Source: Oscillospiraceae bacterium
GTDB taxonomy: Bacteria; Bacillota; Clostridia; Oscillospirales; Ruminococcaceae
Direction of reading: 5' to 3'
DNA length: 10,120 nucleotides
Assembly (NCBI GenBank): GCA_022511485.1
Contig: JAFLUJ010000316.1
Location: 3,164-13,283 of the forward strand
The notes under the pieces were generated by a model. It saw nothing but the letters and a program-made list of their open reading frames with translations. It was not told where the DNA came from and did no database searches. Numbering within the stretch: position 1 is the first letter of the stretch; the number at the start of each line of letters is the position of its first letter. This document shows, in pieces, positions 1 to 4,582 of this stretch. Both the position numbers and the translations under genes were made by a program.

Positions 1-559
1 CTGTGCCGGCAGTTGTCATAGAACCATTAACAGACTGTGAGTAAATCAAAGAGTTATCACCTGTACCATACTGATGATACTTTATGATAGGCTTGTATGA
101 CTCTACGTTTACATTGTTTACGGGTGTGCCGTCAGCCATAACACCGCCGTTGAGCATTACAACACCGTTGTAATCTGTGTCAGCGATCTGATTGAGCTCG
201 TCGTTGAGCTGTTTGAACTCGAGCTCGATAGCGTCACGGTCAACTTCGGACTGATATGTGCCGTTAGCAGACTGATCAGCAAGGGTCTTCATTCTCTGGA
301 GAATGGAATCTGTCTCTGTAAGAGCGCCCTCAAATGTCTGGATCATTGAGATACCATCCTGAGCGTTCTTAGCACCCTGTGTCATACCAGCGATCTGGGA
401 TCTCATTTTCTCGGAAACTGCCAGACCTGCTGCGTTATCGCCTGCGCGGTTGATTGCATAACCGGAAGAAAGTTTTTCAAGGGACTTGGAAAGCTTAGTG
501 TTGTTGATACCTAAGTATCTGTTTGCGTTCAATGCGGTTAAGTTGTGCTGTACTACCAT
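1..559 (-). CDS. fliC: Flagellin, N-terminal 186 residues (3' part beyond window)
   Basis: Flagellin is the filament subunit, exported through the flagellar type III system and polymerised outside the cell. The start MVVQHNLTALNANRYLG, then KLSSGYAINRAGDNAAGLAVSEKM (residues 29-52, read in two parts), is the conserved N-terminal D0/D1 coiled-coil region. It continues through ALTETDSILQRMKTLADQ (79-96) to the D1 hairpin at YNGVVMLNGG (130-139). The ATG at 559-557 has GGAGG eight bases upstream. After about residue 140 the sequence turns polar and variable, as expected for the surface D2/D3 region, and the C-terminal D0 half lies outside the window. In the segment matching the TLR5-recognised helix (LQRMKTL), the equivalent of FliC R90 is kept but E93 is replaced by T; the effect on receptor signalling is unknown. 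A sigma-28 promoter 236 bases upstream supports flagellar class III regulation. Confidence 0.96.
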   Translation of the reverse strand, partial: MVVQHNLTALNANRYLGINNTKLSKSLEKLSSGYAINRAGDNAAGLAVSEKMRSQIAGMTQGAKNAQDGISMIQTFEGALTETDSILQRMKTLADQSANGTYQSEVDRDAIELEFKQLNDELNQIADTDYNGVVMLNGGVMADGTPVNNVNVESYKPIIKYHQYGTGDNSLIYSQSVNGSMTTAGT

Positions 560-568
560 AATAGTTAC

Positions 569-788
569 CTCCATGTATATGATTTAATTTCATGCAATAC
601 AAATCCTTCGTATTGCGCTAAAGTATGCTTTGGTGAAACAAACTTTATGCGTTTCCCTATGCGCATCTTGAAAAAGCATAAGTTTGTTTCGCCAAAAATC
701 AGGCTCTGCCTGATTCAGAAGTCGTCCTCGCAAAGAGAACATTTTCGAGGAGAGCTTTTCTCTTTTCGAGGTGTTCTCCTTGCTTCTG
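569..788 (-). promoter_or_regulatory. Long structured 5' leader of the flagellin mRNA
   Basis: Between the predicted transcription start (about 788) and the flagellin ribosome binding site lie three inverted repeats. The first transcribed has outer arms 735-741/772-778 (GAGAACA/TGTTCTC) and an inner AGAG/CTCT pair at 751-754/760-763. The second is a perfect 8-bp hairpin with a 3-base loop at 697-704/708-715 (AATCAGGC/GCCTGATT). The third is a long stem of 19-20 bases per arm, 631-650/676-694, with one G-T type mismatch and one extra base. None is followed by a T-run, so they are not intrinsic terminators. They may stabilise the abundant flagellin mRNA or carry post-transcriptional control; CsrA acts on the flagellin leader in Bacillus, but no clear CsrA site pair was identified here. 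An open reading frame on the plus strand across this stretch is judged a shadow. Confidence 0.6.
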
Positions 789-794
789 TTAAAT

Positions 795-821
795 ATATCG
801 GCAAAAATGCCCCAAACTTTA
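795..821 (-). promoter_or_regulatory. Sigma-28/SigD flagellar promoter for flagellin
   Basis: Read on the minus strand, TAAA (821-818), a 15-base spacer, then GCCGATAT (802-795). This matches the Bacillus SigD consensus TAAA-N15-GCCGATAT at every position. It faces the flagellin gene, with a predicted start near 788. Confidence 0.93.
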
Positions 822-915
822 TAGTAATTATAAAAATATTTTATTAAGTTTTTGTTAAATATGGATTTTTGTGGAGTAGTTATTTTCTTTCTGCCTTACT
901 TTTTATAAAAATCTC

Positions 916-944
916 TTGACAAAGCTGATGTTATTATATATAAT
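916..944 (+). promoter_or_regulatory. Consensus sigma-A promoter for the candidate antitoxin RNA
   Basis: TTGACA (916-921), a 17-base spacer, and TATAAT (939-944) give a perfect vegetative promoter on the plus strand. No gene with a ribosome binding site follows; the transcript would start near 951 and meet a hairpin terminator about 110 bases later, which is the layout of a small RNA gene. From about 850 to 915 nothing else recognisable is present. Confidence 0.85.
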
Positions 945-1019
945 ATAAATATGAAAGAGTGCGCCTGGCATAATGCTCGATCATTTCAGCACGGCTTGCT
1001 CCCAGAATTCACGAATCAT

Positions 1020-1060
1020 AAAAATAACCGCCAGCTCTGGAAACTTAGGCGGTTACTTTT
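1020..1060. terminator. Bidirectional intrinsic terminator shared by toxin mRNA and antitoxin RNA
   Basis: Perfect 8-bp stem TAACCGCC (1025-1032) / GGCGGTTA (1048-1055) with a 15-base loop. On the plus strand it is followed by CTTTTAT; on the minus strand the stem runs into TTATTTTTAT, giving a longer U-run. Thus it can end the rightward small RNA and, better, the leftward toxin mRNA. Confidence 0.8.
1026..1044 (+). repeat. Direct repeat copy 1 (terminator copy) of the toxin-antitoxin locus
   Basis: AACCGCC followed by AGCTCTGGAAAC. It resembles 1218-1233 on the same strand, where AACCGCC is followed by GCTGAAAAC. As the two transcripts run in opposite directions, a direct repeat in the DNA makes the antitoxin RNA complementary to the toxin leader, as with the DRa/DRb repeats of the Fst locus. 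Confidence 0.5.
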
Positions 1061-1102
1061 ATGTAAAAAACATAATCGCGGTTAAGCCACGTGAGCATGA
1101 TG

Positions 1103-1189
1103 TCACTTTTTTCGATGAAATATCACATAACAAAGCGTGATAATATCTACTATCAGACTTAGCAGTTCAATAACTTCTAATATTGTCAT
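1103..1189 (-). CDS. Small hydrophobic peptide, candidate type I toxin (28 aa)
   Basis: The peptide is MTILEVIELLSLIVDIITLC followed by YVIFHRKK. It is a single predicted membrane helix (about residues 3-24) with acidic residues near the N-terminus and a basic HRKK tail, the general shape of Fst, TxpA and BsrG type I toxins and of small holin-like toxins. Such peptides insert into the membrane and disturb potential or envelope synthesis when overproduced. The ATG at 1189-1187 is chosen because an exceptionally strong ribosome binding site (GGGAGGTGAT) ends eight bases upstream; an in-frame ATG three codons earlier (MIY-) sits too close to it. Longer in-frame extension to 1336 would pass through the promoter and the neighbouring terminator and is rejected. 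The gene has its own sigma-A promoter, a leader of about 70 nt, a hairpin over the ribosome binding site, and a convergent small RNA. No family assignment by similarity could be made, so the toxin role rests on architecture. Confidence 0.68.
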   Translation of the reverse strand: MTILEVIELLSLIVDIITLCYVIFHRKK

Positions 1190-1201
1190 GTAGATCATCA
1201 C

Positions 1202-1215
1202 CTCCCTTGCGGGAG
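1202..1215 (-). promoter_or_regulatory. Hairpin sequestering the toxin ribosome binding site
   Basis: On the toxin mRNA, CUCCC (1215-1211), loop GCAA (1210-1207), GGGAG (1206-1202). The GCAA loop is a stable GNRA tetraloop and the 3' arm is the core of the Shine-Dalgarno sequence. Masking of the ribosome binding site in the full-length mRNA is a known feature of several type I toxin mRNAs. Confidence 0.7.
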
Positions 1216-1217
1216 CA

Positions 1218-1233
1218 AACCGCCGCTGAAAAC
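1218..1233 (+). repeat. Direct repeat copy 2 (toxin leader copy)
   Basis: AACCGCC (1218-1224) and GCTGAAAAC (1225-1233) match the terminator copy at 1026-1044 apart from small gaps. On the toxin mRNA it reads GUUUUCAGCGGCGGUU and lies just 5' of the hairpin over the ribosome binding site. It could pair with the antitoxin RNA or with AACCGCC in the toxin mRNA's own 3' terminator. Confidence 0.5.
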
Positions 1234-1268
1234 AATTTTGCATCTGTTTCCGGCAACATCCTATGTCA

Positions 1269-1296
1269 ATTATATCACATTTTTCCCATAAGTCAA
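1269..1296 (-). promoter_or_regulatory. Sigma-A promoter of the toxin gene
   Basis: On the minus strand TTGACT (1296-1291), a 16-base spacer and TATAAT (1274-1269), five of six and six of six matches. Predicted start near 1262, giving a toxin mRNA of about 240 nt. The -35 box directly abuts the T-run of the upstream esterase terminator, so the two transcription units are packed without spare sequence. Confidence 0.85.
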
Positions 1297-1297
1297 C

Positions 1298-1324
1298 AAA
1301 AAGCCTCCCGCTTGGGAGGCTTTT
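1298..1324 (-). terminator. Intrinsic terminator of the esterase gene
   Basis: Stem of up to 11 bp, GCCTCCC (1303-1309) / GGGAGGC (1314-1320) extended by AAAA/TTTT on the outside, with a 4-base loop. On the minus strand it is followed by a T-run that runs into the toxin promoter. It lies 12 bases past the esterase stop codon and is symmetric enough to work both ways. Confidence 0.9.
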
Positions 1325-1335
1325 AATTATATGCA

Positions 1336-2532
1336 TTAACCAATGAGTGACTTTATTTCCGCAGCAAGCTTTTCAGCAGCCTTGTCATGAGTTGTAACAG
1401 ATGGATGCCAGTCAGCGGAATATCCATCGTTGGGAGACTGGGGATCAAACTTCATTGCGGAGATATTGGTGTCCCCTGTTTCCTGAGTGTAAGCCTCTAC
1501 AGCAAGATAAACATAGTCGAACAGTCTGTCTCCCATTATGCCGAGAGTGCATAGGATCTTCGCGTCGGGATTTTTCTCACGGATGGTCTTGAGGAACTCC
1601 ACATAAGCAGCCTGATATTCTTCCTGACGCTCGGTTTCGTTCTTAGTGTAGCTGTCATCGTTAGTTCCCAGGTTGATAACGATAACATCCGGCTGACGCT
1701 TGCTGAAATCCCAGTCAATATCAGCAGGAGAAAAGCTTCCGTTCTTTGTCCAGGAATATCCCAGCTTTGTATAGAACTTAGGGACAGTCTGAGCAACTAC
1801 CTTTATATCGTTGGTAGTATATCCGGAAATGATACCATAACCGCTGAAAGATACCATACTGTGATCCGCATTAAGAGCCTGAGCAGTCTTATAAGCGTAA
1901 GCCTTGGTAACGTCCTCGGTAGCTGTGACAAAGTGGTGATCCTTGTCGGGATCGTCCACACCGTAGCCGCAGGTGATGGAATCTCCGATAAATTCAATAA
2001 GCAGATCCTTATCAGGAGTAGGTTTTATCTCACTGCCGGTAACGCTTATACCGCTTATAGCAATGGTAGACATGGGAGATTCGGACAGCTTCATTATCGA
2101 AACTGTTACCTCCTGAGGAGTATCGCTTTCAAACACATCATAGATCTCCTGAGTGTTGTCCACCATGTCGTCAATGACCCGCTCTCCGTTTACGTAAATG
2201 CCCACTCTTGCCTGATTGTCCGCAGCTGTGGGATTTCCGCTGTTGGGATCGCCGTCTACAGTGACCGTGCATTTTGTACCGGTGAAGGTAAACTCAGCGC
2301 CTGTGCCGGAAAGCGCACAGTAAAGCTTGCCATCGGCAAAGTATGTACGTCCCAGAAGCTTTACAGTTTCCTCGTTGGCAGTGAATTGTCTTTCTGTGTT
2401 CATATCCTGTGATTCCTCCGTTATTGAAGCGTCTGCGGAATTATCCGCGCTTATTTTATCCCCGCAGCCTGTCATTGTCAGAGCGGATACCGCCGCCGCA
2501 CAGAAAAGGGGGATAAGCTTGATCCTCTTCAT
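1336..2532 (-). CDS. Lipoprotein SGNH/GDSL esterase, carbohydrate esterase family 2 type
   Basis: This is a 398-residue exported hydrolase, probably removing acetyl groups from plant polysaccharides such as xylan or glucomannan. Residues 1-23 form a lipoprotein signal (KR, hydrophobic core, then TMTGC with lipidated C23), followed by an acidic, Ser-rich linker to about 50. Residues about 55-165 fit the beta-sandwich N-terminal domain of CE2 enzymes. The SGNH domain follows: FIGDSITCGYG (181-191) with nucleophile S185, G232 region (SFSGYG), NLGTND (287-292) and DWHPS (374-378) with catalytic H376. CE2 members such as the C. thermocellum CE2 domain share this order and the wording IEFIGDSITCGYG. 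There is no dockerin, so the product should be anchored to the membrane outer face rather than a cellulosome. A GGAAGGAG ribosome binding site precedes the ATG at rather long spacing (14 bases from GGAG). The gene has its own promoter and terminator. Substrate is inferred from family. Confidence 0.88.
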   Translation of the reverse strand: MKRIKLIPLFCAAAVSALTMTGCGDKISADNSADASITEESQDMNTERQFTANEETVKLLGRTYFADGKLYCALSGTGAEFTFTGTKCTVTVDGDPNSGNPTAADNQARVGIYVNGERVIDDMVDNTQEIYDVFESDTPQEVTVSIMKLSESPMSTIAISGISVTGSEIKPTPDKDLLIEFIGDSITCGYGVDDPDKDHHFVTATEDVTKAYAYKTAQALNADHSMVSFSGYGIISGYTTNDIKVVAQTVPKFYTKLGYSWTKNGSFSPADIDWDFSKRQPDVIVINLGTNDDSYTKNETERQEEYQAAYVEFLKTIREKNPDAKILCTLGIMGDRLFDYVYLAVEAYTQETGDTNISAMKFDPQSPNDGYSADWHPSVTTHDKAAEKLAAEIKSLIG

Positions 2533-2574
2533 AATTACTTTTATTGCTCCTTCCGAATAAGATCTGATGATATT

Positions 2575-2603
2575 ATTTTACCATATAATATAGTATCAGT
2601 CAA
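2575..2603 (-). promoter_or_regulatory. Sigma-A promoter of the esterase gene
   Basis: On the minus strand TTGACT (2603-2598), 17-base spacer, TAAAAT (2580-2575). It lies between the fic stop codon and the esterase start, with a leader of about 35 nt. No terminator was seen after fic, so read-through from fic is also possible. Confidence 0.78.
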
Positions 2604-2630
2604 GTATTGTGATGTCATATTCCGGACAGG

Positions 2631-3236
2631 TCATAATTCCTCCGTCCTGAAGACAGCATAACCCTCATAATAGTAGCTGCGGTCTATGCCTTTCATATAT
2701 ATTTCGCAGCTGTCGATCTCGTCAGTCAAAGCAGCTCTAAGAATATGCTTGATCTCAGTATCTCTGACCGGACTGCGCTCCATTGCAAGGAGATAGTCTT
2801 CCTTATCCACCCTGCTCCAGTCAACGACCTTATGAAGCTCCGTTTTAAGGATCAGGTCAAGCCATATGCGTGTGCTCCGTCCGTTTCCCTCTCTGAAAGG
2901 ATGTGCGACGTTCATTTCCACATACTTTTCGACGATCTCATCAAAATTTGACTGAGGCATATTTTCGATGCTTTTAACAGCCTCTTCAAGATACATCACA
3001 GGAGCAAAGCGAAAATTTCCCTTTGAGATATTGACCGTCCTCAGACAGCCGGCAAAATCATATATCTCATCAAAGAGATATTTGTGGATAGCTTTCAGCG
3101 CAGAGAATTTTCCGGCGTCAAGCTTATCAAGTATGCCGTTTTCAAAAAGCTCCAAAGCCTTCTTTTTGCTGATGCGTTCTTCCTCACGGGCGAGCTCCGC
3201 AGAGCTTTCCAGACCCAGTTTATTTTCAAGCGCCAA
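2631..3236 (-). CDS. fic: Class III Fic-domain protein (AMP transferase, NmFic-like)
   Basis: Fic enzymes move AMP from ATP to a hydroxyl group of a target protein; class III members are small and self-inhibited. From the TTG start proposed here (201 residues), the signature HPFREGNGRSTR begins at H112 (catalytic) and the glycine-rich anion-binding loop ends at R120. The substrate-binding flap is near ISKGNFRF (70-77). Near the C-terminus, SYYYEG (187-192) fits the inhibitory motif [S/T]xxxE[G/N], with E191 blocking the ATP gamma-phosphate. This, and phrases such as YVEMN-AHPF and ERSPV, recall Neisseria meningitidis NmFic, whose target includes DNA gyrase; the target here is unknown. Start choice: TTG at 3236 has GGAGG six bases upstream, whereas an in-frame GTG at 3269 and ATG at 3251 have no ribosome binding site. 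No separate antitoxin gene adjoins, as expected for class III. No convincing promoter was found. Confidence 0.9.
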   Translation of the reverse strand: MALENKLGLESSAELAREEERISKKKALELFENGILDKLDAGKFSALKAIHKYLFDEIYDFAGCLRTVNISKGNFRFAPVMYLEEAVKSIENMPQSNFDEIVEKYVEMNVAHPFREGNGRSTRIWLDLILKTELHKVVDWSRVDKEDYLLAMERSPVRDTEIKHILRAALTDEIDSCEIYMKGIDRSYYYEGYAVFRTEEL

Positions 3237-3292
3237 ATCGCACCTCCACATAATATAGGGCTTCGCCACATAAATAATTATTTTTCTGACCC

Positions 3293-3310
3293 GCCCCCTT
3301 GATAGGGGGC
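3293..3310. terminator. GC-rich hairpin between pfk and fic
   Basis: Perfect 7-bp stem GCCCCCT (3293-3299) / AGGGGGC (3304-3310) with a 4-base loop. On the minus strand no T-run follows, so it is a weak candidate terminator for pfk; on the plus strand only TTTAGTT follows. It may instead be part of a dispersed intergenic repeat together with 3340-3356. Confidence 0.4.
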
Positions 3311-3339
3311 TTTAGTTACGAGATATTTTGCATTTTGTA

Positions 3340-3356
3340 ACGGTGGGGGTAGATAA
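3340..3356 (+). repeat. 17-base repeat, copy A
   Basis: ACGGTGGGGGTAGATAA, directly past the pfk stop codon. The same 17 bases occur in inverted orientation at 10100-10116. An exact 17-base match in two intergenic regions suggests a dispersed element. Flanking bases differ, so the shared core is short. The stretch 3315-3340 also holds TTAC/GTAA arms around an AT-rich loop. Confidence 0.55.
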
Positions 3357-3359
3357 GCC

Positions 3360-4457
3360 TCAAAGCTCAGCTTTGTCGCCGAAGGAAATTCCAAGATGAC
3401 GGGCTGTAACAACAAGCTGGTGATCTTCTGTTACAAACTTTGTTTTTCCCGCTACCTCGCTGAGGGGATTTTCAGTAATGACGCTCTTTACCATAGCAAC
3501 GGAGTATCCGTACTTCTCACACTCAATAAGCTTTGCAGCACGAACTCCGAACTTTGTAGCAAGCACTCTGTCATATGCGGAGGGACTTCCTCCTCTGAGC
3601 ATATGTCCGGGAACGCATACTCTTGTTTCGATACCCGTACCCTCCTGTATCTGAGCTGCCAGACGATTCGTAGCAGTAGTGATACCCGCCTCCTTACGAA
3701 GACGCGCACGCTCTTTTTTCTTCATCTTTGCTTCCTCAGTGTCAAAAGCGCCCTCTGCAAAAGCAACGATGGAGAAGGTCTTTCCTGCCTCGCTGCGCTT
3801 TTTAAGTGCGGAGATCACCTTCTTGGGATTATAGGGGATCTCAGGAATGATAATAACGTCTGCGCCTCCGGCAATTCCGGAGTAAAGAGTAAGCCATCCA
3901 GCCTTGTTTCCCATGATCTCAACCATAAGGATACGGCTGTGAGAAGCAGCGGTAGTATGAAGCCTGTCAATTACATCTGTGGCGATGTCCACCGCCGTGT
4001 GAAATCCGAATGTAACATCCGTACCGAAAATATCATTGTCGATAGTCTTGGGAAGACCGATAACATTCAGTCCCTCCTCGGAAAGAAGATTCGCCGTCTT
4101 ATGTGTACCGTTTCCGCCCAGAGTAAGCAGACAGTCCAGCTTCTGCTTTTTATAGGTATCCTTCATCGCCTTGATCTTGTCCACATTATCCTCGCCGATA
4201 ACGGACATCATCTTGAAGGGCTGACGTTTAGTTCCCAGGATGGTTCCTCCCTGAGTAAGTATTCCCGAAAATTCGGAGGGATCCATATCTCTTGCGATAT
4301 TGTTTATAAGACCGTAGTATCCGTTCTGTATGCCGACGATCTCAACATTGTCCTCACCCATACGCTCGAAGCAAGCCTTTGCTACGCCTCTGATGGTGGC
4401 GTTAAGTCCGGGACAGTCTCCCCCGCTTGTAAGGATACCTATTCTTCTCTTTGCCAT
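3360..4457 (-). CDS. pfkA: 6-phosphofructokinase (PFKA family, hybrid phosphoryl-donor signature)
   Basis: Phosphofructokinase phosphorylates fructose 6-phosphate to the 1,6-bisphosphate in glycolysis in the cytoplasm; this one has 365 residues. Family motifs in order: ILTSGGDCPGLNA (8-20), GGNGTHKTA (114-122), PKTIDND (136-142) with catalytic base D140, MGNKAGW (182-188), and MLRGGSPSAYDR (286-297) for the sugar phosphate. The donor-site residues are mixed. G117, at the place of E. coli G104, is typical of ATP enzymes, while K137, at the place of E. coli G124, is typical of PPi enzymes, and D103 of E. coli is N116 here. Such G/K enzymes form a distinct subgroup, several of which use ATP, so donor use cannot be decided from sequence. 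The ATG at 4457 is chosen for its AGGAGG nine bases upstream; an in-frame start 24 codons earlier lacks one and adds an unconserved tail. No clear promoter was seen. Confidence 0.93.
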   Translation of the reverse strand: MAKRRIGILTSGGDCPGLNATIRGVAKACFERMGEDNVEIVGIQNGYYGLINNIARDMDPSEFSGILTQGGTILGTKRQPFKMMSVIGEDNVDKIKAMKDTYKKQKLDCLLTLGGNGTHKTANLLSEEGLNVIGLPKTIDNDIFGTDVTFGFHTAVDIATDVIDRLHTTAASHSRILMVEIMGNKAGWLTLYSGIAGGADVIIIPEIPYNPKKVISALKKRSEAGKTFSIVAFAEGAFDTEEAKMKKKERARLRKEAGITTATNRLAAQIQEGTGIETRVCVPGHMLRGGSPSAYDRVLATKFGVRAAKLIECEKYGYSVAMVKSVITENPLSEVAGKTKFVTEDHQLVVTARHLGISFGDKAEL

Positions 4458-4537
4458 TTTATTTTTCCTCCTCATTAGAAATTTAGAGATCAAGAAGCAA
4501 GAGGCAGGAGCTTTTCTTACTTCTTTCATTAATTGAA

Positions 4538-4568
4538 TAAGGGCAAAAGGCTCAGCCTTTCGCCCTTA
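4538..4568 (-). terminator. Hairpin after the membrane phosphodiesterase gene
   Basis: A 14-bp stem (4538-4551 / 4555-4568) with a 3-base loop TCA/TGA. On the minus strand the only non-Watson-Crick pair is G-U; on the plus strand it would be A-C, so the structure favours the minus-strand RNA. It lies 15 bases past the stop codon. The following ATTCAATTA is poor in U, so termination may be partial, or the hairpin may protect the mRNA end. Confidence 0.55.
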
Positions 4569-4582
4569 AATTTATGTCGATT

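Larger units (their letters stand above)
951..1062 (+). ncRNA. Candidate antisense antitoxin RNA of a type I toxin-antitoxin locus
   Basis: This is a predicted small RNA of about 110 nt, defined by a perfect sigma-A promoter (TATAAT ends at 944) and the hairpin at 1025-1055 followed by a short T-run. It converges on the 28-residue toxin gene read from the other strand, and the two transcripts overlap by roughly 45 nt through the shared terminator. In Fst (Enterococcus) and TxpA/RatA or BsrG/SR4 (Bacillus), a convergent RNA of this kind base-pairs with the toxin mRNA to block translation or trigger its decay. Besides the terminator overlap, this RNA carries AACCGCC and GATCAT (979-984), which recur on the same DNA strand in the toxin 5' leader and at its start region, so the RNAs are complementary there. 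An ATG at 951 opens a 44-codon frame, but it lacks a ribosome binding site and runs past the terminator. Transcript ends are predicted only. Confidence 0.6.

Noticed and set aside
545..847. 100-codon open frame on the plus strand
   Set aside because: It overlaps the flagellin start, leader and sigma-28 promoter in antisense, has no ribosome binding site and an unconvincing composition.
951..1085. 44-codon frame starting exactly at the predicted start of the plus-strand small RNA
   Set aside because: It would have to be leaderless, lacks a ribosome binding site and runs through the terminator hairpin; the peptide shows no recognisable feature.
1103..1336. 77-codon extended form of the small membrane peptide
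   Set aside because: The extension is encoded by the esterase terminator and the peptide's own promoter; the strong ribosome binding site is at 1189.
1861..2412. 183-codon open frame antisense to the esterase
   Set aside because: Shadow of the esterase codons; no ribosome binding site or motif.
3396..4478. 360-codon open frame antisense to phosphofructokinase
   Set aside because: It is the shadow of a highly conserved gene; the translation is rich in Ser, Cys and Leu with no domain and no ribosome binding site.
4458..4537. Possible pfk promoter (TTGCTT with a TAATGA -10 at 17-base spacing)
   Set aside because: The -10 box matches the consensus too poorly to call.
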